From Chimonanthus salicifolius (lineage: Eukaryota > Streptophyta > Magnoliopsida > Laurales > Calycanthaceae): a DNA stretch of 64,000 nt. The notes beneath the pieces were generated by a model. It was not told the origin of the DNA and did no database searches. It saw only the letters and a program-made list of their open reading frames with translations. Within the stretch, counting starts at the first letter, position 1. Every line of letters begins with the position of its first letter. Made by a program: the position numbers and the translations under genes. Shown piece by piece: positions 13,218 to 23,686 of this stretch. Location of the stretch: positions 35,527,708 to 35,591,707 of the forward strand of contig CM023532.1 in assembly GCA_013350335.1 (NCBI GenBank), in the 5' to 3' direction.

Positions 13218-13475
13218 GGGGTGAAACTTGGGTTCGGTTGTGTGAGTTGAGTCATGCGAATTGGGTTGGGTTGAGAAGACAAAAATCTGTATGAAATTCG
13301 AGTTGAATTGAGAAATTTTCAAGTTAACCCAATCTGACGCAACTTAATCCGATTAAAATTAGGTTAAAATGGATTCAGAATACGAGTCGAGTCAGAATTC
13401 GAATTGAATCAAATTTTATAAATATTGACTCAGATGGAGATGGGTTTTAGGAAACCCGACATAATTTCAACCCTA
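13218..13475. mobile_element. MITE of the GGG(C/G)TG-AACT family, diverged copy
   Basis: It opens with GGGGTGAAACTTGGGTTCGG and closes with ACCCGACATAATTTCAACCC. These are inverted ends framing internal tracts of (T)CGGGTTGGG/CCCGACC-like repeats. The same pattern appears at 21881-22208, 39978-40348, 55860-56230 and 61043-61420. No clean TSD remains in this copy. Confidence 0.55.
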
Positions 13476-14144
13476 CTGCCAACAACTAAAAAACTTCCTC
13501 CATGGAAACACTTGAAATATCGATGATTAAGCAAACTTTAAGACCATCTCTTGCACCTGCTCTTTCTCTAGAAAATCAAGGTATTTGTCCTGCTCTGATT
13601 TGTACCTTCATGCCATTCTAGTCTTCATCTATATTTTCATCATTTATATAATTTACGTTCATTTCACAGTCTCAGAAGAACTGCATCGAGGAAACATCAA
13701 CGAGGTCCAGCACCCTCATTTACCCCATCACATGTCAAAGGTTTGAACTTTGATTAGTTAATATGTTTCTGAGAATTGACCTTCCCTTGGTTAATACCTT
13801 AATAAATATAAATTTCTAGTCATTTGTGAATTATCATTCTGAAAGAGTTGGATTTTGATATTGCAATCTTGGCAGTTTGCAATCAGATCATTTGTTCCAA
13901 TCCACTTACATCAACTCCTATTGGTTCACCTTGTGGTTGTGTATTCTCCATGCCAGTAGAACTCAACCTTGGAATGACACACTATTTGCAGTCTTTCCTG
14001 TAGTTTCAGAACTAGAGATTGAGATTGCAGCGGGGACATATCTTAATCAAAGTCGAGTGAGGATAATAGGTGCCACAACTGACAGTCTATATCAAGATAG
14101 AACTATTGTGGATATTGAATTTCTTCCGTTGGGGGAGAAGTTTG

Positions 14145-14595
14145 TGTTGGGATTTAATCCCCAATTCAATCAGTGGAAGCCAAAAATCAAATCACAATTG
14201 AACCTCAAGATTCACACACGAATTTAACATGGTTCGGCCGAAGCCTACTTCCATGGACAACAATTGGAGAAGTTCCACTAATATCAAATCAGAGATACCA
14301 TTACAAATCTCTCTCTATTCGTCACGAATTTTCTCTCTCACAAAATTCTCTCTCAATGGTGGCCGAGAGGGGCCACACACACGGCCATGCCCATGAAGGA
14401 GACCTCTGTTTTATAGACTTACAGCAACAAGAGAAGGTTTCCTAATACAAACTGTTTTCTCAACCGACAGTGTGCAGAACCAATCCAAAACGAAAATAGA
14501 CTAGAGAAGAAGTCGGTGAAGGAGAGAAGAAGTGTGACTAGAATAGGGCTCCTAATCCTAGTCACAGATGGCTCCAAATCGAGCCACACCCAACA
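14145..14595. mobile_element. Solo LTR (451 bp) inside the ALE2-like pseudogene
   Basis: The insert starts TGTTGGGATTTAATCC and ends CACACCCAACA, giving TG...CA ends with a TGTTGGG/CCCAACA inverted pair. It separates the GEKF and FDS-MTALLIYERI parts of the ectodomain, which are contiguous in ALE2. Flanks are GTTTG (14140-14144) and ATTTG (14596-14600), a 4/5 match to a 5-bp TSD. It carries the AATTTAACATGGTTCGGC motif common in plant LTRs. No internal domain remains. Confidence 0.75.
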
Positions 14596-14819
14596 ATTTG
14601 ATAGCATGACTGCTCTCCTGATTTATGAGAGAATCTGACAGAAGAAGGTTCTGATCAATACAAGATTATGAAGTGGTATATGTCCGTTATCAAGATAAGT
14701 ATGCTTTATGAATTTCTCTATCCATGCACTTGATATTTTAGACCTTTATGTGCTAATGTTTATAAATCTCATCCTCAGGGCTTCCCTCCTCACTGCCATC
14801 CATGTATGGTGGTAGTTCA

Positions 14820-15165
14820 TGTTGGGTCTAGGCTTCTAGCCCAAAAACCTAGCCTGATAGGTGGAGTAACCCAGTTCCATATAAGTCTTTAGTTTTTTCC
14901 CTCACAACCGATATGGGGCTCTCGTTCACACCCCAACAATCCCCTCGAATGAGACTCTCCAATGGATAGAACGTCGCCAACCATCCCGTTCGACTAGGGG
15001 ATCCCTGAGTCCATATGCTGTGACTTGGAGACCTAGCTCTAATACCACTGTTGGGTCTGGGCTTCCAGCCCAAAAGACTAGCCTGATAGGTGGAGCTCTA
15101 CAGCCCCTTATAACTCCCTCTTTTTCTCTCCCTCTCACCGATGTGGGGCTCATTCATACCCAACA
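14820..15165 (-). mobile_element. Complete TRIM retro-element, TSD GTTCA
   Basis: Two direct LTRs (14820-14938, 119 bp; 15049-15165, 117 bp) begin TGTTGGG and end CCCAACA. On the minus strand the upstream LTR is followed after 1 nt by TGGTATTAGAGC, complementary to initiator-tRNA-Met as in Copia-type primer sites. A purine stretch GAGGGGAT precedes the other LTR. The 346-bp element is flanked by perfect 5-bp repeats GTTCA (14815-14819, 15166-15170). The short LTRs and absence of gag-pol define a terminal-repeat retrotransposon in miniature. It interrupts the ALE2-like pseudogene. Confidence 0.92.
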
Positions 15166-16745
15166 GTTCAATGCCCGGAAATCATGAATGCCCTCTTGTG
15201 GCAAAAGTGATCGGAAATGCTCATAAGATGAATGAAAGATACATTGTTCTTATTTCTTTTTATTCTTTTGCACTCTTCTTGACATGCATTGGAGTGTTTT
15301 CGGTCCTTATAAAATGTAAGACGCTTGGAAGACCATCTTCTGCCATTGGTCCTGCAGTCACATCATCAATTACTAAAAGATCTGGTGAGAGCATGCATGG
15401 GTTTTTTACCCTTTTAAATCTTGTTGGCTGTTATGTGAGTATGGTTGCATCAGCAAGTGCTTCAACATTTAGAAATCAGTGAGTGATTCAGGAACTGGAC
15501 ATGACAAAGAAGCTCCTGATTTTTCGTTTCCAATGATTAATGAGCTTAAAGCTGGTTAGTTGATGCCATTGTTCAATATTTGATGCAGGTGTCAAGTCCA
15601 TGTTTTTCAACTAGTACAGGTAGCTCAGCGTCAGTGTCCCTCACTTCAACCATGGCTACTTGCTTACTCTCAATGAAGACATTTTCACTGGCAAAGCTTG
15701 AGAAGGCCACAGACAAGTTTAACTCTGATAAAATTTGGGGTCAGGGGAGCTTTGGACGTGTTTATTGTGGGAAAATGGAAGATGGAAGGGAAGCAGCAGT
15801 GAAGTTCCTTAGAAAGGAAGACCAGAGTGGAGATCATGAGGTCATTGTAGAGGTTGAAATTCTTAGCCGATGACACCATCGTAATCTTGTTAAGCTATTG
15901 GTACGTGCATTGAAGATCACACTCGCTACTTGGTATATGAGCTTGTACGCAATGGAAGTGTTGAGTCCCATTTTCATGGTATTTTCTTACTTCTTGAGAA
16001 TTAATTTTGTTATTGATTCTTTGGATTTAAATCATCATCAGCTAACCTTTGTCTCATCTATCTGTGTTGGCTTTACGAATTCTATTTTCCTCTCAACACT
16101 CTGAACAATCACATTCCACATTTGGAGTGTTCCACATCACCCACATTCTATGATGTGCTGTCTTACCACCTCAATCCATGTCTTTGATGACTGCCCCTTC
16201 TATTTTCTTTTGCTTGTAGTCAATTGATTTTTTGTAGTAGTGATGTTTCTGGTCTTCTATAAATGTTCCCAAACCATTATAAAAGTCATTTCCTCATCTT
16301 TTCTTCTATCAGAGCAGCCTTTGATCGTTTTCTAATGCACTCATTTTTAATTTTATTGTTTATTATTACACCATGCATTGATTTTGAGTTCAAATATGAA
16401 TCTCCATCACATTACTCTATCTACTTGTGTTTTCTTCATGGCCCAATATTTAAATCCATGTAGCATTGCAGGTGTAACTGCTATCCTACAGAAATGCCTC
16501 TTCGTTCATGTGGAACTCTTCAATTAGATAACACTCAAATCCACTCTTCTTGGTCTTACATTAGCTTAATTTTTCAGGTGCTGACAAGAGAAAGGGGACT
16601 CTTGATATGGATGCTTGGATGAAGATTGTCTTGGGTGCAGCGAGAGGATTGGCATATCTACATGAAGACTCCATCCCTCATGTCATACACCAGGATTTCA
16701 AGGTCAGCAACATTCTCCTAGAATATGATTTCACTCCGGAGGTTT

Positions 16746-17405
16746 CTTCTGTTTGGTAATTCATTAAAGTGAAGCTAGAGAGATTCACTTTGAAGAAAAG
16801 CAAGCTTGCAATTGTTGGGAGTGGGGAAAAGTGAATTCCCTATCTCTTGTGGGGATTTTGGTTGCCCCAACAAGTATGGAAATTAATCCCCATCTCTACT
16901 ATAGTAGTGAACAGAGAGTGGCAAATAGTTTCCCTAGTGCAAATGTCTTTCCCACTCCACTTTCCCACTTAAGTGGTTTTCTCAGGATAAAATTTGGAAA
17001 TTCTGGAATAAAATAACTACAAATAGATAACATATATAATGCTTAAATACATAGCTTAAACATTATAGATGGCAGGTAAACTATATTAAGAGCCCTCATA
17101 AAATATTGGGGTGACATACTTTTATTTTGTCTGAAAGTCATGCAATGATGATATTGAGACTGATCTTTGTTTTCCATTTATCAATATGATATGATATTAA
17201 GTATTCAGTAATAGTTTTTGATCGGCACATCCACTCGCATGGAAACAAACTCAATGTCAGAGTGCATGGATCACTAGTAGACCTCAACTTTCTTACTATT
17301 TATATATCTATTCTATCAAACTACCATCATTATCTGGATCTTAAAATGTAACAAATATCGTGGCTGTCTTGGCATTCCTTCAACTAGAAAATTTGTGATT
17401 TGCAG
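16746..17405. other. Non-homologous stretch replacing the DFG exon of the pseudogene
   Basis: Kinase homology stops after the [10 protein letters not shown] segment and resumes at 17406 with the SPEYAM segment. The DFG/activation-loop part is absent. The intervening DNA includes a segment (about 16750-17010) rich in AGTGAA and TTTCCCACTCCACTTTCCC, which may be a MITE, but I could not pair its ends. The rest looks like ordinary intron. Confidence 0.4.
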
Positions 17406-18615
17406 GTATGTTAGCCCGGAATATGCAATGACAGGCCATCTACTTGTCAAGAGTGACGTCTACTGCTACGGGATGCTGCTGATTGAACTTATGTCAGGTA
17501 GGAAGCCTGTAGACATGTCTCAACCTCAGGGACAATAAAACCTTGTAACCTGGGCATGACCACTTCTGACTATAAGGGAAGGGTTGGAGCAGTTTTTGGA
17601 TCCTTCTCTGTGTGGAAATTATATATTTGAAAATGCAGCAAAGGTGGCAGGCATTGCTTCAATGTGCATTCACCCTGAGGTGGCTCAGAGGCCATTCATG
17701 GGTGAAGTTGTGCAGGCACTGAAGCTTGTATACAATGAATGACATGGATGGGGGTTATTCAAACAATCAGAAAGAAGACTTATTTCATCTTGATCATGAC
17801 ATTAAGAGTGATCTTGAGGCCGATAGGAGTTCGTGGAATGGGAGCACCACACAATTCACTTATGGCTGTGCCTCTCCCTTTGTTACAATGGATACAGTTC
17901 AAGTCCTCTTGAAGAGAGACAAACCAGTTTCGGAGTCAACTGTAATTGGGGGAGTTGGATCCTCAACGAGGCACAACAGATCTGGCCCCCTTCGAATGAT
18001 GTGTAGTAAGCTATCACTTAACCGGTTGAAAGGGAGTATCAGTGAGCATGGACTCCTTTCAAGACATGTCTCTCTTGATAGTTATTACTGGGTTTAAGTG
18101 TGAGGCCTCTCATTCCATTATATCTAAAATTTTACTGTTTCAAATGAGGCATCTCTGATGTGATGATTACTTGTTGCTGCATAGCTGTGGTTCTCCCTAT
18201 TGTGCTATACACAAGGGAAGGGGCCATGGCTACTCATTTTTGAAAGCTTTATTCACTCACATGACATAATTTGAATTCAGTGTACCATAGCTGCATAATT
18301 GTTTCTTCTAGCTTTGTGGTGCTACCTGCGTCGCTGGGTCTCTTCCAATATAACTCTACATGCCGAACTTCTTCACTTTCATGTGGTTTTAGGAAAGAAT
18401 GGGTGTATCGATCAATCTCCGTTAAGTTTAATTTTGAGTTGAAGCTGTTTCATTTGATCAAAAAACATGCTTAGAATTCTGTACAGAGTACAGACAGTTC
18501 ATTGTGTAAATGGTATTGTGAGGATTGTCACCTGGGTTCACTGCCAATCAAGCTAGGCAGTGTGTATACGGAATGATCTGTTTATGATTAGTGATGCCTC
18601 TTCACTGTTGAATAG

Positions 18616-19104
18616 CAGTGTTATCAGAACCGGACCGAACCGCGGTTAAACCGGCTGTTCAGCTGTGACTGTCGGATCCGCCGTTCGGTTCATACAAAAA
18701 GCCGCATGGCAATCAAAACCTCATAAAACCGGTCAAAACCGCCGTTTTATGCAGTTTTGACACGAAAACTGTGAACCGCGAACCGCGGTTCACATATTTG
18801 AATTTTTTTTTTATTTTTTATATATTTTTATTCTTTTATTTTTTTAATTTTCCCCTTAAAAAATGTGTATATTTGAAATATAAAAGTTTATTACTATTTC
18901 TATCCCATATATTTCACTGTTTTGGTATATTACTCAAACTTTGAATGTTATTTTTAATATTTTTATTAATATTATTGATAAAGTATGTCTTATATAATAT
19001 TTATATTATTTTAATACTTGACCGGCTTTTACAGCGGTCGAACCCGGTTGAACCCTGACCTCCTCAAAGACGGTTCGGTACACGGTCCAGTTCTGATAAC
19101 ATTG
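18616..19104. mobile_element. hAT-type MITE (489 bp), TSD TTGAATAG
   Basis: The inverted ends CAGTGTTATCAGAACCGG and (complement of the right end) CAATGTTATCAGAACTGG enclose AT-rich filler with CGGTT/AACCG repeats. Perfect 8-bp repeats TTGAATAG flank it (18608-18615, 19105-19112). It begins with CA, ends with TG and has an 8-bp TSD, so it is non-autonomous hAT. It belongs to a different family from the CGGCCGAT elements. Confidence 0.9.
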
Positions 19105-19112
19105 TTGAATAG

Positions 19113-19892
19113 AATTATAATAGAGGATGATTAAATATCAGAGGAATAATTAGAAGAGACTGACCTTGCCTATTTTTAGGTGTGGGGTTGCACTCCATGA
19201 TTGGAAACTAGTGAATTTCAACATTGGCTCCATTACTTATTAACATTAATGGGGCAAGCAATCAATGACTGGTTATTTTCATTATTTACTGTCACATTTA
19301 ACTCAAGACAGAATTCATACTCGTTCGGAAAATTGAAATATGTTTGGCATTGTTATCAACGGGCTTTATAAATCCTTTTTGTTCTTTACACTTCATTTTC
19401 TACCTTTACCATCTTTGCAATCTAATTCTGTTCTTTTTCTATTATGGTATTCTTTTGCACTGATTTTGTCCATCTGTGACTCAGGATTACCAATAATTAC
19501 TACATGTACGTCTTGGTCCTTGCTTTGCATCAGTAAAATCTTCTCATAGACTCCATGGATGCATTTCAAATTCAAACTACCTGAAACATGATTTTGCAAC
19601 AAGTTTGATATCTATCCAGAAAAACCGACAGTAATCGACTAGGACATTTTGATACAACCCATAGGTGCCGAACATTTAATCTAACACGATTAGCAGTCCC
19701 TGAAGTTTATTGGTTTTGCAGGACTGTCCCACATACAAAATATTAAAAGATGGCAAGGTTGGTTCAAGTGATCTTGAAGACACGTAATTTACATTTTAAG
19801 TGCTAAACAAGGTGGTAACCACATTTTGAATAATAAATCTCTAAAGTTCACAGGATTGAAGAGTCTTGTGATCTTTCCTCGATGGGTCTGAA
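19113..19892. other. Intergenic between hAT MITE and coiled-coil gene, no gene seen
   Basis: Only short frames without domain signals. The segment next to 19892 is the 3' flank or UTR of the minus-strand coiled-coil gene. Confidence 0.6.
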
Positions 19893-22800
19893 TCACAAGT
19901 GAAGGCTTCGAGAGAGATTTTTCCTGATAAAGCCTCTTTTCGAGTTGCTCATGATTCTGAGGCTCTGCTTCAGTATGTCCACTTCTCTTTCCCTCTTGGA
20001 TCCTTCATTCTCCATGTATGATATCTGAGCTCTTAGTGCTTCCACTATCTCCTCCTTGGCCTTCAGCTCTCTTTGCAGCCCTTCCATCACATCCTCTTCC
20101 CACAATCTCTCACCTACAAAATATGCTCATGTCCATGTTAGAAACATAAACTGTGTGTACCTTTTGTAAGTGTTGGATCGACTTGATGCTTTTTTACAGT
20201 GATTGGATCTAATGTATTGAAAGAAACAATTGAAAAAAGAGATCTGAGAGTGGTTTACAAGAGATCAACCCTTTCAATGTCACTCTAAACATTTAGAGGA
20301 TTTTCTCTTGTTAGAAATTAAGATCCAAATCACACGATTAAACCCCCAAACCACACAAGAGCCACAGATTTTTATGTGGTTCGACAATATCGCGTACGTC
20401 TACGAAGCATGATGATTTTACTAAGATAAAGTTCCTGAACAAGTTACAAGGATTACACTAACCCTACCCATCTATTCATTTCATTCTGTCTTTCTCTCTA
20501 TTCACAGCTCAAGAAAACCCTAAGAGAAAGAGAACCTTATATACTTAACACAGACTGGGCCCAGTGGGCCTAAGCCCAACAGACAGTCTAAGTCCAAAAG
20601 GACTTTGAGCCACAAACCCAACAACTTTAACCGTTGATCACCTGTAACCAGGGGTATAAAATTCGGCCGGTATCGACTGAGATCTCGACCAATTTTTTTT
20701 TTTAAAAAAATAAATATCAGTTGTAGGCTCGGTCGATATCTCGGTTGTTATTTATAATTATTTTATTTTTTTAAAAAACAGCCTTTTTATTTTTTTAAAT
20801 ATTTTTTTTTAAAAAAAGCCATCGAGATTAAAAAAAAAAAAGTTATTTGAGGAGAGAAAAAATCTCGGCCAAGATATGAAAAATCGGCCGAAATATCGAT
20901 CAGGCCGATTTTTCGACCCCTACCTGTAAAGACATGTCCTTAACCAGCATCGATATTGTCCGTTTTGAGCCTGACACGCTCTTACGACTTTGTTTCCTGC
21001 TGTGCGTCCATACACACACTCCAAAAAACCTTTGATGTTAATTAGGGTTACAAATCTCTAATTGATATGCACAACCGAGATTTGTTAGAAAAAAATTAGA
21101 AAAGATATATCAACCAAAATACTGAGATATAGGCGATTTTTTGACCCCAGATGCTTAGTTGAAGGAGTGGAGTCACTTAGATTTATGCTAATAAATTTTT
21201 CTCTCTCCAAGCTCGCCGCATGTGATTTGACTAGCGTGTGTTTAAGAGTTCTTTTCTCCCCAGCCTCAGCCTGCCATTCAGATTTATGGGACACGGAATC
21301 TACACTTTAGGCCTGAGCTATCACACCAACTCTTCACTGTATTACTAATTCATTGTTCTTTTATTTTTCACTATGTTAAAAAGTGGATCCCACCTTTTGA
21401 ATAAGTCAATAACGTGAATTGTTGGATGGGAAGAGCCAGAGATGGAGCCACTGACCCTACACTTTCACCTTCCTGAAATGATTTCACATCAATCGAGAAC
21501 TTGCAATTCTGCACCTTACAATATTCAGAATAATCTGAGAAAAGTGAAAGAGGGCCCAGGGTATGATTCATGCCAATCCTGTTCAACTGACCTAATGAAT
21601 CTACCAAAAATCTGAAAAATGATTATGTGGTCAACTTCTGCTGCTAAGTTGGACTCGTACATTCAGGATTTTGATCTCCTTCTTGTTAATTTGGACTTTT
21701 TTAAGGTGTCTTCTCTTACTTTTACTAGTTGCTGACATCTATAATAAATATTGTTGTGATAGAAGAGCTTTTTAATCAATTGAACTTTAAATAGATATCC
21801 GAACATCAACAAATACTTTAGAATTTATCAGTTAAAATTGAACAAACATTGTACTAGACAGGAACCCAAAATCTCAAATAGGAGTGAAACTCGGGTCAGA
21901 TTTTGGCCCGAATCTGTATGATCCGACCTGAAAATCATACGAGTCGGGTCATTAAAGTCAAGTTGGGTCAGGTTGAGAAGTTAGAAATCCACATTAAATT
22001 GGGTTGAGAGATTTTTAAGTAAATCTGACTCGATCCGACTGTGTAAAAAGTAGGCTAAAGTAGGTTCAAAATACGAGTCGGATCGGGTTTCGGGTTGAGT
22101 CGGATTATAATTCAGATTGGATCGGCTCAAGACGTCCGGATCTAATGTTTGAGTCAAGTCGAATTGGATTTTAAAAAATTCGACCCGACTTATCTTGATT
22201 TCAACTCTAATTAGTTCTAGTTGACAGGTCTGCTTTTAGTTGAGGACTTCGTGAAAGGTGGAAAGCAGGGTCTCTACTTTAGGAAGCAAGGTAGGTTAAT
22301 AATTCATGGTTTCACCGTCTCACAGAGGTAAATTATTTACTCTAGCAAATAGAGGACATCTTGTCCACTTTTTTTTTTACTGAACTGCATGCCAAACAAG
22401 TGCTAGTCCCTAAATGCAAATGTATCGACACAAACAGTATATAAAATGAACAAAATATTGTCTGGGTGTCAACTTTTAAAGGCATTTTAGGATAATGAAA
22501 CTAGGTCAGGAATGGGTGTATCAGGCTCAAAACCTCTCCCAACAAAGAATTGGTTCCTTTTAGAATAGGGGGTAATAGATATAAAAGATTAAGAGAAAAG
22601 ACTTAAATTGCAAAGTGATGGATAATGTGAAGAGAGAATGGCTTATGATAGTGATGATCACAAAGAATGTGATTTAAGAAAATATTGAGTTATTTTTTTT
22701 TTAATTTACTGACTAATCATTAAGACATGTGCAAGCTTTCCTATTTATACACACTGGATAATTTTACAAAGAGTGGTCCTTTGGAGTGGAGTGAGAATCG

Positions 22801-23686
22801 AACTCAGTACTGCCATTTTCTAAAGCGAGCTCTTGACCATCACTTCAACCTCTTTGGTTTAAGAAAGGTTGAGTTCTTTTTTATATGTTGGATGGGAAGA
22901 CTTAGATGACATTAATACCTCTGTATATTTTTGGCTTGAATGAAGTAGAAAAGGAGAATATAGAAGCACTATATAAGTAAATTAATAAAATGTTTTGAAA
23001 ATGACAATGATGGCAACTATAACAAGGGTAAGGGGTAGGCCTAGTGGTTGAGACACAAGGCTTTACGATTGAGGTATTGGGTTCAATCTTCGACAACTCC
23101 AAAGAAGAGCCACTCTCTCTGAGATATGTATAAAGTAAAGTCCTACTGTTTGAATCCAACATGTGTAAAACTAGTTGGGCGAGAAACCTTGAACACCTTC
23201 GATCATCAGAAAAAGAAAAGAAGGATAGTAGTCTATCGTACCTTGGCGCGCCCTATGGATGAGGTTGTCAAGCTCCACCTTGATGGCCAAGTAGAGGCAT
23301 TTCCATTTCTCCACAGCCTCCTCTCTGTGGGCCTGTTCCTCCCTCATCTTCTCCACCAAGAGGCTGGCTCCTATAGCCTGCCACTCTCTGTCACTTTCTA
23401 CTGTTGCGGCCAAATCTTCTTCCAATTGATATATGATCTCTTCCTTCTCTTCCAACTTCTTTCGCAGCCTACGAGCCTCATCTTTCAACCTCTTCCTCTC
23501 TCGTTTCCATTCGGCTTCCTTCGCTGCAAATATGCTCGTCTGCCGCCGATGGGCTCGGCTCTCTTGCTGTCTCTTGCATACCAATTCCATGACCTCCTCC
23601 TCATGTACCACCCTCAACTTTTCCCTTACATGTCTAGCAACCTTGTTGCATGATTTGCTTCTACGTTTGCTTGAAACACTACCCAT
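19893..23686 (-). CDS. Small basic/acidic coiled-coil protein, two exons (221 aa)
   Basis: Exon 1 (23686-23242) ends CAAG/GTACGA; exon 2 (20113-19893) follows a TTTTGTAG acceptor. The phases agree (1 nt plus 2 nt), giving 666 nt and 221 aa. The start MGSVSSKRRSK fits the N-myristoylation pattern MGxxxS followed by a basic cluster, suggesting membrane anchoring. Residues about 55-110 and 150-205 are heptad-rich, charged helices (KRERKRLKDEARRLRKKLEE; EGLQRELKAKEEIVEALRAQ), so a coiled coil is likely. I do not recognise the family and assign no function. The 3.1-kb intron holds a solo LTR, two MITEs and two SINE-like repeats. A broken second copy of exon 2 lies at 41255-41457. Confidence 0.75.
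20309..20623. mobile_element. Solo LTR, copy A (paired with 41655-41958)
   Basis: Starts TGTTAGAAATTAAG and ends CAAACCCAACA, 315 bp, with the TTTTTATGTGGTTCGACAAT motif typical of plant LTRs. The duplicate at 41655 keeps the perfect TSD ACTCT; here the flanks have drifted (TCTCT/ACTTT). It lies in the intron of the coiled-coil gene. Confidence 0.75.
20649..20922. mobile_element. hAT-type MITE, CGGCCGAT family, TSD CCTGTAA(C/A)
   Basis: Starts CAGGGGTATAAAATTCGG and ends CGATTTTTCGACCCCTA. Flanks are CCTGTAAC (20641-20648) and CCTGTAAA (20923-20930), a 7/8 match. Internally it has poly-A/poly-T tracts between CGGCCGATAT-like repeats. It lies 25 bp from the solo LTR. Confidence 0.75.
21881..22208. 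mobile_element. MITE of the GGG(C/G)TG-AACT family
   Basis: Inverted ends GGAGTGAAACTCGGGTCAG and GACTTATCTTGATTTCAACTC surround repeated TCGGGT/ACCCGA-like tracts. It is diverged and the TSD is not clear. It lies in the coiled-coil gene intron, in the part absent from copy B. Confidence 0.55.
22700..22870 (-). mobile_element. SINE-like repeat, family 1
   Basis: The minus strand shows AAGTGATGGTCAAGAGCTCG (box A-like) and GAGTTCGATTCTCACTCC (box B, close to GGTTCGAATC). This is the clearest box B of family 1. Confidence 0.55.
23030..23145 (+). mobile_element. SINE-like repeat, family 4
   Basis: GGCCTAGTGGTTGAGACAC (box A-like) is followed by GGTATTGGGTTCAATCTTC (box B-like) about 30 nt later, then a non-tRNA tail. 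The spacing is that of a tRNA-derived SINE. It lies in the coiled-coil gene intron. Confidence 0.5.

Larger units (their letters stand above)
13660..18097 (+). pseudogene. ALE2-like: ALE2-like receptor-like kinase pseudogene
   Basis: Fragments follow the order of the ALE2 receptor kinase family. Extracellular pieces with PIGSPCGCVF (about 13915) and ELEIEIAAGTYLNQS (about 14010) come first, then YEVVYVRYQDK (about 14666) and a membrane segment (about 15240-15320). The kinase N-lobe has GQGSFGRVY (15742) and AAVKFL. The C-lobe keeps [12 protein letters not shown] (16640), then SPEYAMTGHLLVKSD (17412). A serine-rich tail with RSGPLR and GSISEHG ends at 18097. Disabling lesions include a frameshift near 13970-13990, TGA for a conserved Trp (about 14635), and TGA after EILSR with a frameshift just behind it (15871-15900). 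HRD has become HQD, the DFG exon is missing, and TAA/TGA lie near 17535-17560. Two retro-elements are inserted in coding sequence. ALE2 is a membrane kinase in epidermal and cuticle development; this copy cannot encode one. Confidence 0.87.

Noticed and set aside
15580..15873. Standalone kinase N-lobe gene
   Set aside because: It is one exon of the ALE2-like pseudogene, followed directly by a stop and frameshift.
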